Of a stretch of DNA of 64,000 bases, positions 1 through 8,456 are shown one piece after another. The notes under the pieces were generated by a model. That model worked only from the letters and a program-made list of their open reading frames with translations. It was not told the DNA's origin and did no database searches. The position numbers and the translations under genes are program-made. How positions within the stretch are numbered: the stretch's first letter is position 1; the number at the start of each line of letters is the position of its first letter. The stretch comes from Micromonospora andamanensis (GTDB taxonomy: Bacteria > Actinomycetota > Actinomycetes > Mycobacteriales > Micromonosporaceae), in the NCBI RefSeq assembly GCF_016863495.1, contig NZ_BOOZ01000018.1:78808-142807 (forward strand). The letters run 5' to 3'.

Positions 1-351
1 GCCACCGGCCTCCACCGACTTCGTGGCCAGGTCCCAGGCGAGCGGGATCGCGCCGTCCTTGAAGTAGTCGCCGAACGAGAAGTTTCCGTTCATCTGGAAG
101 AACGTGCCGTGTCGGCTGGTCTTACCGACCTCGTCGATGTCCGGCGTACGGATGCACTTCTGCACACTCACCGCACGCTGGTACGGCGGCGTCTGCTGAC
201 CCAGGAAGTAAGGGACGAACTGCACCATGCCGGCGTTGACGAACAGCAGGTTCGGGTCGCTGATGGCGGGCAGCGGAGCGGACGGCACCACGGTGTGACC
301 GTTCGCCTCGAAGTGGGCGAGATACCGCCGCTTGATCTCCGCCGTCTTCAT
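1..351 (-). CDS. alaS: Alanyl-tRNA synthetase, N-terminal 117 codons (cut by window edge)
   Basis: Class II alanyl-tRNA synthetase, which charges tRNA-Ala with alanine in the cytoplasm. Only the N-terminus is present; the rest lies beyond position 1. The translated start, MKTAEIKRRYLAHFE, and the later blocks KCIRTPDIDEVGK and NFSFGDYFK are the classic opening of the AlaRS aminoacylation domain. The ATG at 351-349 overlaps the stop of the upstream small membrane protein gene in an ATGA arrangement, which fixes the start and implies translational coupling. The gene order DUF948 protein, small membrane protein, alaS is common in actinobacteria. Confidence 0.96.
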   Translation of the reverse strand, partial: MKTAEIKRRYLAHFEANGHTVVPSAPLPAISDPNLLFVNAGMVQFVPYFLGQQTPPYQRAVSVQKCIRTPDIDEVGKTSRHGTFFQMNGNFSFGDYFKDGAIPLAWDLATKSVEAGG

Positions 352-653
352 CGCTTGTGTTCCTCCGGAAAGATCTCTCGGTCGCCGATCCGCGGGTCCT
401 CCCGCAGCTCGGCGAACTGGTCGTCGAACGCCTCGCCCTGGGCGAACGCCTCGTGGATCTCGTGCTCCCGCTCGGCCATCCCGGCGCGTACGTCCGCCAC
501 GAAGCTACGCAGTTCCTCGACAAGTCCGCCAGCGGATTGCGACAGGTTGTCGGCGATGCCGGCCGGGGTGTACGCGTGCGCCGCGCGGGTCGCCTTACGC
601 ACCACCACGACACCGACGGCCAGCCCGATGCCCAGCCAGAAAAGGCGCCTCAT
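348..653 (-). CDS. Small membrane protein upstream of alaS (DUF6167-like)
   Basis: A 101-residue protein with one N-terminal membrane segment (about residues 3-19, LFWLGIGLAVGVVVV) followed by a charged, probably helical cytoplasmic region rich in Glu, Arg and Asp. A strong GGGAGG ribosome-binding site precedes the ATG at 653. It resembles the DUF6167 family found next to alaS in actinobacteria, a family assignment from memory. The function is unknown. Its stop overlaps the alaS start, so it is probably co-translated with alaS; its upstream partner is the DUF948 protein. Confidence 0.8.
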   Translation of the reverse strand: MRRLFWLGIGLAVGVVVVRKATRAAHAYTPAGIADNLSQSAGGLVEELRSFVADVRAGMAEREHEIHEAFAQGEAFDDQFAELREDPRIGDREIFPEEHKR

Positions 654-679
654 GCTCGTACCTCCCGGTGCCGTTTGGT

Positions 680-1141
680 TCAGCGGTTCCCGCGCCGGGC
701 GGCGCGTCGCTGAGCCTTGATGGTGTCCCGCACCTCGCGTTCGGTCTCCGCGTGCCGGCGGGTGGCGGCGGCCTTGCGCACGCCGTACCCGAACGCGGCC
801 ACCTTGACCAGCGGGTTGGCCGCAGCCGCGGAGACCACGGTGACCAGGTTGGCGACGTTGGCGCTGATGTTCTGCGCGTGGCTGGTCATGGTGTCGACCT
901 TTGCCAGTTGGAGGTTCACGCCGTCGAGGGAGGTCTGCACCTGCTCCAGGGTCACGTTGACGTTGCGAACCGTGGTGTTGACGTCACCGAGCAGGGGCCC
1001 CGTCCGGTCGTTGAGGTCGTTGATCATGCGGGTGGTGGCGTCCACGGTGTGCCGCAACCGCAGGATGGGCAGCGTCAGGATCAGCACCAGCATCGCGAAC
1101 GCGATAGCCGCGATCAACGCCGCGACCTCCAAAAAGCCCAC
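680..1141 (-). CDS. DUF948 domain-containing membrane protein
   Basis: About 153 residues: an N-terminal membrane segment (MGFLEVAALIAAIAFAMLVL) followed by a long amphipathic region with heptad-like Val, Leu and Asn spacing (for example TVRNVNVTLEQVQTSLDGVN), as in DUF948 proteins, which resemble chemotaxis-receptor-like coiled coils. The C-terminus is basic. I chose GTG at 1141 because AGGAGG lies six bases upstream; a TTG at 1156 would add five residues but sits on that ribosome-binding site. It is co-directional with the small membrane protein and alaS. No enzymatic role is visible; a cell-envelope role is only inferred from the topology. Confidence 0.8.
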   Translation of the reverse strand: MGFLEVAALIAAIAFAMLVLILTLPILRLRHTVDATTRMINDLNDRTGPLLGDVNTTVRNVNVTLEQVQTSLDGVNLQLAKVDTMTSHAQNISANVANLVTVVSAAAANPLVKVAAFGYGVRKAAATRRHAETEREVRDTIKAQRRAARRGNR

Positions 1142-1279
1142 GCCAGTCCTCCTCAAACAGTGCTTTCGGGGCGCCGGGCCCTGAGCAGCACGACCGTCTC
1201 GCCCACGTCAACGTCGAGTGCCCGGCCGACGACCGGTCACCACCAGCACCTGACCCTACCGTCCGTGATGACGATCGGC

Positions 1280-4200
1280 TCAGGACGGTGGCGACGGCGT
1301 CAGGTCGCCCAACGGGTCATCGGTAAGTGTCGGGAAGGGATCCTCACCGGTGAGTGACGGATCGGTGCTCGGCTGTGGCCGCGTCCGCTCGTCGTCGATC
1401 GCGTTGCGGACCTTCACCGACACCAACGATCCGGGGCACTCCTGCGCCGTGGTGGCCGGATCGGGGGCGGGCACCACAGCGGGTTCGCCGTCCACGGGTG
1501 GCGGCACGCAGGTCCGCTCCCGTACCCAGAGGTCGAGGGTCAGCTCGTCCCGCCGCCAGCAGGTGTAGCTGCCCTTCTCCTCCTGCTCCGGGCAGTAGTT
1601 GGGCGTCCACCGCTGCCAACCGTCACCGCTCAGCGCGGCCTCGTACGCCTGGGCGGTCTCGTCCGGCGAGCGGTCGGAGGTGACAGTGCGTTCCCGCAAC
1701 CGGCAGTCGAGCAGGCACCACTGGCTGCCGCTGACGTCGTCGACCGGTTGGACAGCGGCCCAGGACGGCACCTCCAGTTCGTCAAGCGAGGCGAAGACCG
1801 GGTCCCGGTTCATGCTCTGCACGCCGAAGAACGCCGGAAGGACACCGAGCAGGAGCACGCTGGCCAGCACCAGAACGGCCGTGCGCAGGCGCGCCGAGCC
1901 CGGCGCCTGCCGACGCGGCTCGCCACCGTCGTCGGTCAGGTCGTTCTCGGGCCGGTCAACCTCGGCGGAATCCGGCAGGTCGGGACGTCGGGACGTCGGT
2001 TCCACCCCGGGGCGCGGCCCGGCCGGGTCGACAGGCGCCACGGCAGCCGCGGCGCGAGCCACAGCCGGAGCCTCGCCGGCTCGCGTCGGCGGTACCGGCG
2101 GCACCCCTGAGGGTTCGGGACGTGCCGGGTGCCGAGGCGGCGGAGCCGCCCGGCCGGTCATCCTGTCCTCCGGACGCACCGGGGCACCGGCCCGGGCCGT
2201 GACCGGCGAACCCGCTGGTCCGATGCCGGCGGCCCGACCGGGGTCGGCAGCGCCGGGTGGGCCGGCCTCGGGCCGGTGTGGACCAGCGTCGGGCCGGACC
2301 GCGCCACGGGCCGGACCCGGCGGCGGCCCACCCGGGCGACCTGCCGCACCGTCCGGCCGCACCGCACCACGCGGCGGCACCGCAGGCGCACCGTCCGGCC
2401 GCGCCGCACCGCGCGGGGGCACCGCAGGCGCACCGTCCGGCCGCACCGCAGCACGCGGCGGGCCCACGGGCGCACCGTCCGGCCGCGCCGCACCACGCGG
2501 CGGCAGCACAGGCGCGCCGTCGGGACGCGCCGCACCGCGCGGCGGGCCCACGGGCGGACCCTCCGGCCGCGCCGCGCCACGCGGCGGCAGGGCAGGCGCA
2601 CCGTCGGGACGCGCCGCGCCACGCGGCGGGCCCGCAGGCGCACCGTCGGGTCGGGTGGTCGGGCCGGTGGCACCGATCCGGGGCAGGGCAGCGGCTCGAC
2701 CGGCCGGCTCGGGTCCATCCGGACCCGGGGTGGGGCCGCTCATCGGAGTGGGTCGGCCACGCCCGGCGGGTGGCCCGTCGGGGCGGCGGGCGGGGCCGGT
2801 GCCCGGACGTTCCGGTACCGGCTCGGCACCGCGTCCGTCGGTCGGTGCGTTGCCCGCCGGCGGTCGCCCGGGCGGGCTGCCGGAGTCCCCGCCACGACGG
2901 TCGCCCACCGTCGGCGTGCCACCGGAGGGGGTACCGACCACGCGACCGGGCGGTGCGCCCGCCGGTGTCGCGGGTCGCTTGCTGATCGTGGGCAACGCCG
3001 GGTCGGTGTGGTGCGGCCGTCCGGCCTGCCGGAGCCAGTCGGCCGGTCGCTGCGGCCGTGCGGCCCGGCCGTCGCCGGACGGACCGGCGGGAGGCGGCTC
3101 GGTACCGGCCACCGCGTGCCGGCCGGGCGGCTCCTCGTCCGCCGTGCGCCGGCCCCGGGCCGGTGTGTCGTCCGCCTCGGCCGCGCGGCGTCCCCGCGGT
3201 GGCTCGACCGGCCCGTCCTGAGGCCGACGACCGAAGGGTGGCTCCGGCGGCTCAGGTGCCGCCCGACGACCCGACGCCGGGTCGGCCGGCCCGTCCGCGC
3301 CGGGTGCGGTCCGGCGGTCCCGGTCGGTGACGGCCGGGCCGCCGGGCTTGCCGTGCCCGGCTGCGGGTCCACCGGCCGGAGGGCCGGAGGGCACGCCGGG
3401 AATCGGTGGCGCGTTGCCGGACTGCGGCACCACCGGCGGCTGCTCCGGTGGCTCGGCGGCTCGCCGCCGGCCGGCCCGCAGGCCACCGCCGGCCGGAGCG
3501 CCGACCGGCCGACCTGCGGCGGGCGTCATGGCCGGCGACCCCGCGCCGGTGGCCGGGCCGGGTCGCTCGGGACCCTGCGGTCCGGCCGGGTCCGGTGCGA
3601 CACGTCGGGCGCCTCGCGGTGGCGTCGGGTCCGGCACACCGGGTGGCGGTGTGGTGATCGGAGCGTCGAGCCCACGGGGTCGGCCGGGCGCGGCGAAACG
3701 CGCGGCTCGGGCATCGGGAACGCGACCGGGATCGGTGCGGTCCGACGGGAGCGGGCCGGTGACCGGCTCCGCCGGTGCGGGGGCGTGGCTGGGTCCGGTC
3801 TCCGAGGGCAGCCGGCGGGGGCCGGCGGGGGCGGCGTTCGGCCGGGCGCCGGGCAGTCGACGCGGCCCGGGTGGGCCCGCCACGGGACCGGTGGGCGCGC
3901 CCGGCGCCGGTCCGGGTGGCCGGCCCGGACCGTTCGGTGCGCCGGGCACCGGGCCGCCGTCCGGAGTCGGCAGGGCACCGCCCGGGCCACTCGGCACCGG
4001 CTCGCCGGGGTGTGGTGGCCGGGAGGTCGGCCCGGGGGCACCGGGCTGTCGTGGCCAACCGGCCGGAGGGGTGTTCGGCGCACCGGGCTCGGGCCGGGCG
4101 GCGGCCGGCGGTGGCGGGGCGAACGGCGGAGGCGCCGGCGGCCGTTCCCGCCCCATGGGCGGCGGGCCGGCGGGCGGCCGGGCAGCCGGGGCGCCCGGCC

Positions 4201-4459
4201 AGGGACCGTCGACCGGCCGCGCTCGTGGCGGTTCGGCCGGGCCACGGGCGGGCGGCGGTGCGGCGGGCGGCTCGCCAGCGACGCCGTCGGGGCCCAGCTC
4301 AGCGCGCTGCTGCTTGGCCGAACGCAGGTCGTCGATCCAGCCGAAGTCCTCGCCGCCACCCGGTTCCTCCGGGACGGGCTCGGATTTGCCCCGACCCCAG
4401 CGGCGGCCCTTGCCGCGCCGCGCCTCCGGGCCCTCGTCCGGTCGGTCCGACGAATTCAC
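1280..4459 (-). CDS. Very large proline/alanine/glycine-rich single-pass membrane protein
   Basis: A 1059-residue protein. Residues 1-50 are charged and contain a WIDDLRSAKQQRAELG block. Residues 60-850 are a disordered Pro/Gly/Ala/Arg region. One membrane segment (AVLVLASVLLLGVLPAFFGV) follows at about residues 875-895, and then a globular extracytoplasmic tail with six or more cysteines (WCLLDCRLRERTV, NYCPEQEEKGSYTCWRR). The disordered part includes a tandem array of 14-residue units such as RGAARPDGAPALPP. The GTG start at 4459 overlaps the rarA stop (GTGA). The topology resembles actinobacterial envelope proteins with a long cytoplasmic disordered arm and a small external domain. I do not recognise a named family. 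Confidence 0.8.
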   Translation of the reverse strand: MNSSDRPDEGPEARRGKGRRWGRGKSEPVPEEPGGGEDFGWIDDLRSAKQQRAELGPDGVAGEPPAAPPPARGPAEPPRARPVDGPWPGAPAARPPAGPPPMGRERPPAPPPFAPPPPAAARPEPGAPNTPPAGWPRQPGAPGPTSRPPHPGEPVPSGPGGALPTPDGGPVPGAPNGPGRPPGPAPGAPTGPVAGPPGPRRLPGARPNAAPAGPRRLPSETGPSHAPAPAEPVTGPLPSDRTDPGRVPDARAARFAAPGRPRGLDAPITTPPPGVPDPTPPRGARRVAPDPAGPQGPERPGPATGAGSPAMTPAAGRPVGAPAGGGLRAGRRRAAEPPEQPPVVPQSGNAPPIPGVPSGPPAGGPAAGHGKPGGPAVTDRDRRTAPGADGPADPASGRRAAPEPPEPPFGRRPQDGPVEPPRGRRAAEADDTPARGRRTADEEPPGRHAVAGTEPPPAGPSGDGRAARPQRPADWLRQAGRPHHTDPALPTISKRPATPAGAPPGRVVGTPSGGTPTVGDRRGGDSGSPPGRPPAGNAPTDGRGAEPVPERPGTGPARRPDGPPAGRGRPTPMSGPTPGPDGPEPAGRAAALPRIGATGPTTRPDGAPAGPPRGAARPDGAPALPPRGAARPEGPPVGPPRGAARPDGAPVLPPRGAARPDGAPVGPPRAAVRPDGAPAVPPRGAARPDGAPAVPPRGAVRPDGAAGRPGGPPPGPARGAVRPDAGPHRPEAGPPGAADPGRAAGIGPAGSPVTARAGAPVRPEDRMTGRAAPPPRHPARPEPSGVPPVPPTRAGEAPAVARAAAAVAPVDPAGPRPGVEPTSRRPDLPDSAEVDRPENDLTDDGGEPRRQAPGSARLRTAVLVLASVLLLGVLPAFFGVQSMNRDPVFASLDELEVPSWAAVQPVDDVSGSQWCLLDCRLRERTVTSDRSPDETAQAYEAALSGDGWQRWTPNYCPEQEEKGSYTCWRRDELTLDLWVRERTCVPPPVDGEPAVVPAPDPATTAQECPGSLVSVKVRNAIDDERTRPQPSTDPSLTGEDPFPTLTDDPLGDLTPSPPS
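2330..2665 (-). repeat. Tandem 42-bp coding repeat (14-residue unit, about 8 copies)
   Basis: Within the proline-rich gene the DNA repeats with a 42-base period. The encoded unit is close to RGAARPDGAPxxPP, with small substitutions (E for D, VGPP, VLPP or AVPP endings, one RAAV). Eight or so consecutive copies are visible. The repeat keeps the reading frame, so copy number can change without breaking the gene. Confidence 0.85.
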
Positions 4460-5982
4460 TGTTGACCCCTCCCGTCGGCGCTCGCGCCGACCTCTTCAGC
4501 CACCTGGGCGTCCGTGGCCGTACGCCGGTCGCCGTCGTCCCCCCCGGACGACATCTGGGTGTCCAGGCGACCGTTCTTCGCCGGCTCGCCCGGGCGGGCG
4601 GCTGTGGACAGCCCGCGGACGATCCGGCGCAGTAGCGGCAGCCGGCCGGCCACCGATCGCTCCGCGCCGTGCTGGCTAGGCCGGTAGTAGTCGGTGCCGA
4701 CCAGGTCGTCGGGCACGTACTGCTGGGCGACCACGCCCCGCGTGTCGTCGTGCGGATAGCGGTAGCCGATGCCGTGGCCGAGACCCCGGGCACCTGAGTA
4801 GTGGGCGTCGCGCAGACCCCGGGGCACCGGCCCACCCCGACCGGCCCGCACGTCGGCGATCGCCGCCCCGATGGCGGTGGTCGCCGAGTTGGACTTGGGC
4901 GCGGTGGCCAGGTGGATCACGGCCTGGGCGAGGTTGAGCTGCGCCTCGGGCAGGCCGACGTACTCCACCGCGTGCGCCGCGGCGGTCGCCACACCGAGCG
5001 CACCCGGGTCGGCCATGCCGACGTCCTCGCTGGCGAAGATGACAAGCCGCCGTGCGATGAACCTGGCGTCCTCCCCGGCGACAAGCATCCGGGCCAGCCA
5101 GTGCAGCGCCGCGTCCACGTCGGACCCGCGCATGCTCTTGATGAAGGCACTCGTCACGTCGTAGTGGGCGTCGCCGGCCCGGTCGTATCGGACGGCCGCG
5201 GTGTCCACCGCCCGTTCGGCGGTGGCCAGGTCGATGAGGTCGTTACCGAGGGCGGTCGTCGAGCCGGCCGCCGCCTCCAGCGCCGTGAGCGCCTTGCGGA
5301 CGTCACCGCCGGCCAACCGGACCAGGTGTTCCTCGGCCTCGGGCGCGAGAGTGAGCGCCCCGGCCAGCCCACGCTCGTCGACAAGCGCACGGCGCAGCAG
5401 CCCGCGTACCGCCTCGTCGTCGAGGGGCCGGAGGGTGAGCAGCACGCACCGGGAGAGCAGTGGGGAGATGACCGAGAAGTACGGGTTCTCGGTGGTGGCC
5501 GCCAGCAGGGTGACCGTCCGGTCCTCCACCGCGGCGAGCAGCGAGTCCTGCTGGGTCTTGCTGAACCTGTGCACCTCGTCGATGAAGAGCACCGTCGGCG
5601 GGCCGCCCGAGCGTCGCTGTCGCCGGGCGGTGTCGATCACGGCACGGACGTCCTTCACCCCGGCGGTCAACGCCGACATGGCGACGAAACGGCGGTCGGT
5701 CGCGGCGGCGACCAGGTGGGCGATCGTGGTCTTGCCGCTGCCCGGCGGCCCCCAGAGAATCACCGACATCGGCGCGCTGCCGGCGACCAGCTGCCGCAGC
5801 GGCGCGCCCGGGGTGAGCAGGTGTTCCTGACCGACCAGCTCGTCCAGATCGGCCGGGCGCATCCGGACCGGCAGCGGCGCGTCCGGCCCGGCCGGGGTGA
5901 AGCCGCCGACACCAGCGGAACCCGCAGGCGCACCGGGTGCTGCGGCGGGTTCACCGAGGGTGAAGAGGGCGTCGGACTCCAT
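4456..5982 (-). CDS. rarA: Replication-associated recombination protein A (RarA/MgsA AAA+ ATPase)
   Basis: AAA+ ATPase of the RarA/Mgs1/WRNIP1 family, which acts at stalled replication forks. Visible motifs are Walker A GPPGSGKTT, Walker B LFIDEVHR, sensor 1 LLAATTENP, and the C-terminal tetramerisation region with DVGMADP and NSATTAI. The length of about 508 residues is slightly longer than the roughly 450 usual, owing to an N-terminal Ala/Pro/Gly stretch and a variable C-terminus. I chose the ATG at 5982 (MESDALFTLGEP); a TTG at 6012 would add ten residues without a clear ribosome-binding site. The stop overlaps the GTG of the proline-rich membrane protein gene. Confidence 0.93.
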   Translation of the reverse strand: MESDALFTLGEPAAAPGAPAGSAGVGGFTPAGPDAPLPVRMRPADLDELVGQEHLLTPGAPLRQLVAGSAPMSVILWGPPGSGKTTIAHLVAAATDRRFVAMSALTAGVKDVRAVIDTARRQRRSGGPPTVLFIDEVHRFSKTQQDSLLAAVEDRTVTLLAATTENPYFSVISPLLSRCVLLTLRPLDDEAVRGLLRRALVDERGLAGALTLAPEAEEHLVRLAGGDVRKALTALEAAAGSTTALGNDLIDLATAERAVDTAAVRYDRAGDAHYDVTSAFIKSMRGSDVDAALHWLARMLVAGEDARFIARRLVIFASEDVGMADPGALGVATAAAHAVEYVGLPEAQLNLAQAVIHLATAPKSNSATTAIGAAIADVRAGRGGPVPRGLRDAHYSGARGLGHGIGYRYPHDDTRGVVAQQYVPDDLVGTDYYRPSQHGAERSVAGRLPLLRRIVRGLSTAARPGEPAKNGRLDTQMSSGGDDGDRRTATDAQVAEEVGASADGRGQQ

Positions 5983-6057
5983 CACGAGAACAGTACCGGG
6001 CTCAGCCGACAACGCCGGAATCGCGCCGCCGGCCGAGCCCGGGGTGATCGTTTCCGG

Positions 6058-6267
6058 TCAGCCGCGTCCGGGGCGGCGGCCCCGGTACCAGCGACCACCG
6101 CCGCCGCCCGGCCCCCGGCCGACCCCGGCCAGGTAGAGCGAGAGCAGCAGCAGACCGATCAGGACCAGGGTGTTCCAGTTGAACAGGTCGGGCGCGCCGA
6201 GTTTGGTGTCCAGCAGGTCCAGCAACAGGGCGAAGCCGAAGACGACGGCCGCGGCGATGGCGAGCAT
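6058..6267 (-). CDS. Small two-helix membrane protein
   Basis: A 69-residue protein with two hydrophobic segments (LAIAAAVVFGFALLLDLL and TLVLIGLLLLSLYLAGV) separated by a short polar loop, and a Gly/Arg-rich basic C-terminus (GGGGGRWYRGRRPGRG). The ATG at 6267 has a good CCGGAGGAAC ribosome-binding site. Proteins of this shape are frequent in actinobacteria and have no assigned role. It lies upstream of rarA on the same strand with a gap of about 75 bases, so it may share that transcript. Confidence 0.75.
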   Translation of the reverse strand: MLAIAAAVVFGFALLLDLLDTKLGAPDLFNWNTLVLIGLLLLSLYLAGVGRGPGGGGGRWYRGRRPGRG

Positions 6268-6426
6268 GACGTTCCTCCGGTGGGGGTTTCCAGTAGGTCG
6301 GCGCGGGATGTACCCGATCGGTCGACTCGCCAATCTCCACCCTGGATCACGGTCATCACCGCCGCCGCAGCGGGGCCACGGCCGGCTCGGGGCAGGCGGC
6401 CCGGCACGACGATCTACGCTGGCGAC

Positions 6427-7161
6427 ATGATCGTCGCCGACGAGATCCTCGACGGACGGGATGCTGTGCTGGCCGCGGCGGGCCGCCATCCGTTCGTCCG
6501 GCATTCGCTGCCGTGTCACGAACCGGCGCGAGGATGGCGACGTGCCGGGACCGTGTGCTGGCTGCTTCCGGTCGAGCAGGGGCCGATCGGTGGGGTCATC
6601 GGCGCTTCGGAGACGGCAATCGACCTGCTCGGTGCTGTGGCCGCAGCGGGGGAAGTCGGTGCTGGGCGGTGGGTTCATCTGCCCCGCACGGACCCCACCC
6701 CGATCGGGCCGGCCGTGGCCGGGTACGAGGACTGGGATTTTCTCTGGACGACAAGTGCACCGCCGGCACAGCCGGGCGAGGAGCAGGTGGTCCGGCTGAC
6801 CGAGGCGGACCACCCGGCCCTGACGGCGCTTATCGACGAGGCGTTCCCGACCAGCACCGCCCGCCCCGGCAATCCGCAGGTACGCGGCTGGTACGGCATC
6901 CGCGACGGTGACCGGCTGGTCGCCTGCGGCGCCGACCGCACCCGGGGTGAGATCGGTTTCCTCGCCGGGTTGACGGTGGCGCCGCGGCACCGGGGGCGCG
7001 GTCTGGGGGCGGCGATCACCGCCGGGATGACGCGCACCATGCTGGACCGCTACGACCTGGTGGCGCTGGGCGTCTATCCGAGCAACGTGGCAGCGATACG
7101 GCTCTACCGGCGGCTCGGCTACACCGGCACGTTCCCGCTCACCTCGGTGCGTTTCGCCTGA
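6427..7161 (+). CDS. GNAT family N-acetyltransferase
   Basis: A 244-residue protein. The C-terminal 130 residues are a GNAT acetyltransferase domain: the acetyl-CoA pyrophosphate-binding loop reads VAPRHRGRGLG (R-x-x-G-x-G type), followed by LGVYPSNVAAIRLYRRLGY, the usual last helix and strand. The N-terminal half (about residues 1-115) may be a degenerate second GNAT fold. The substrate cannot be predicted. The start ATG at 6427 is preceded by ACGCTGGCGAC with no strong ribosome-binding site. Its last 43 bases overlap the 3' end of the convergent MFS gene. Confidence 0.85.
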   Translation: MIVADEILDGRDAVLAAAGRHPFVRHSLPCHEPARGWRRAGTVCWLLPVEQGPIGGVIGASETAIDLLGAVAAAGEVGAGRWVHLPRTDPTPIGPAVAGYEDWDFLWTTSAPPAQPGEEQVVRLTEADHPALTALIDEAFPTSTARPGNPQVRGWYGIRDGDRLVACGADRTRGEIGFLAGLTVAPRHRGRGLGAAITAGMTRTMLDRYDLVALGVYPSNVAAIRLYRRLGYTGTFPLTSVRFA

Positions 7162-8456
7162 CCCTCGGTCGGCCCGCCGTCGGACCGTTGCGCCGGGTCG
7201 TCGGGCCGCTTCGGCTGGCTGGCGGTCCGGCCTGCCCGCCAGGCGGGCAGGTACAGCGGCGCGGCGACCGCCAGTGCGACCGCACCGACGAGCATCGCCG
7301 TGCTCACCCCGGCCCGGTCACCGACGAAGCCGAGCAGCACGCCGCCGAGCGCACCGGCCGGCATGGCCACCATCGAGTTCACCGAGATCACGCTGGTCCG
7401 GTACGGGCCGTCGACCTGCCGGTGCAGCAGTCCCATGTGCAGCGGGTTCGACGCGCCGTGCACCGCGTGACAGACGACGAAGGCGATCAGCACACCGACC
7501 GGGCCGGCGAGCAGCGCCATCCCGACCACCGTGACACCCTGCACGATCCGCAGCAGCGCGGCACCGGGCGCGGCACCGAGCCAGCGGATGAGCAGCGGGG
7601 TGAGTGCCGCGCCGGCCGCGGAGGCCAGCCAGGCCACGGTGCTCGCCGGTCCGAGCAGGGCGGCGGCCCGGTCGGCGTCCCCGATCACCTCGGCCAGCCG
7701 GATCGGCAGCAGGCTCTCGAAGGTCACCATTCCGAAGCCCCAGAACAGCTCGACCGCGACCAGGGCCAGCAGCACGCGGGAGCGACGCAGCAGACCGAAC
7801 GCCTCGCCGACCATGCGCGGAGCCGCCCGGACCGAGGCCCGCACGGCACCGGGCCCGCTCGCCGGTCGCCGTTCCACGAGCAGGATCAGCAGCGCCACCA
7901 ACGAGATCCCCTGGAGCACGACGGCGGCCAGCACCGGCGTGGTCAGGGCGCTGACCGGACCCAGCGGGCCGAGAGCGACCAGGCCGCCGCTGAGCAGGGC
8001 GCCGGCCGCGATGCTCAGGCCGAGCACGGCACCGCCCTGACCGAGCCCCTTCTCGTACGCGGCATCCGGGTCGACGGCCAGGGTGCTGTCCACGTACCAG
8101 GACTCCAGGGGGCCGCTGTCCAGGGCGCGGAACACGCCCTGCAACGCCCAGACGGCGGCCAGCAGCGCGAACGAGTCCGCCAGCACCAGCAGGCCCATCG
8201 AGACGAGGCTGACCGAGCTGGCCACCACCAGTACCGGCTTGCGGCCCAGCGCGTCGGCGAACCCGCCGGTCGGCAACTCCAGGGCCAGCACCACCACCCC
8301 CTGGGCGGCGGCGGCCAGACCGATCTGGGTCAGGGTCAGGCCGCGCTCCTGCATCAGCAGGATCACCACCGGGATGAGCAGGCCGGTCGGTAGCCAGCGC
8401 AGACCGTGCAGGACCAGGAACCGACGCCGGATCTGGCGTATGGACAGGGTGCTCAT
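7119..8456 (-). CDS. MFS transporter (12-helix, ArsR-linked)
   Basis: A 445-residue major facilitator superfamily protein with about 12 hydrophobic segments. The loop after helix 2 carries GGFADALGRKPVLV, the characteristic MFS G-x-x-x-D-x-x-G-R-K motif. The last 30 residues are charged and hydrophilic. The ATG at 8456 overlaps the stop of the upstream ArsR gene (ATGA), so regulator and transporter form an operon. It is probably a drug or metabolite exporter controlled by the linked regulator; the substrate is unknown. The 3' end runs 43 bases into the convergent GNAT gene. Confidence 0.88.
   Translation of the reverse strand: MSTLSIRQIRRRFLVLHGLRWLPTGLLIPVVILLMQERGLTLTQIGLAAAAQGVVVLALELPTGGFADALGRKPVLVVASSVSLVSMGLLVLADSFALLAAVWALQGVFRALDSGPLESWYVDSTLAVDPDAAYEKGLGQGGAVLGLSIAAGALLSGGLVALGPLGPVSALTTPVLAAVVLQGISLVALLILLVERRPASGPGAVRASVRAAPRMVGEAFGLLRRSRVLLALVAVELFWGFGMVTFESLLPIRLAEVIGDADRAAALLGPASTVAWLASAAGAALTPLLIRWLGAAPGAALLRIVQGVTVVGMALLAGPVGVLIAFVVCHAVHGASNPLHMGLLHRQVDGPYRTSVISVNSMVAMPAGALGGVLLGFVGDRAGVSTAMLVGAVALAVAAPLYLPAWRAGRTASQPKRPDDPAQRSDGGPTEGQAKRTEVSGNVPV

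Noticed and set aside
1354..4465. Long plus-strand open frames (up to about 780 codons) over the proline-rich gene
   Set aside because: They are antisense shadows: Pro/Gly/Ala codons on the minus strand read as open Gly/Arg/Pro frames on the plus strand at high GC. The minus-strand frame has a membrane helix, a GTG start coupled to rarA and a cysteine-rich domain.
5983..6012. Ten-residue N-terminal extension of rarA from a TTG at 6012
   Set aside because: It has no ribosome-binding site, and the ATG at 5982 gives a family-like start (MESDALF).
4801..6426. Plus-strand open frame running from 4801 into the GNAT gene
   Set aside because: The first 540 codons are the complement of rarA and have no domain-like pattern. 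Only the part from the ATG at 6427 looks like a protein.
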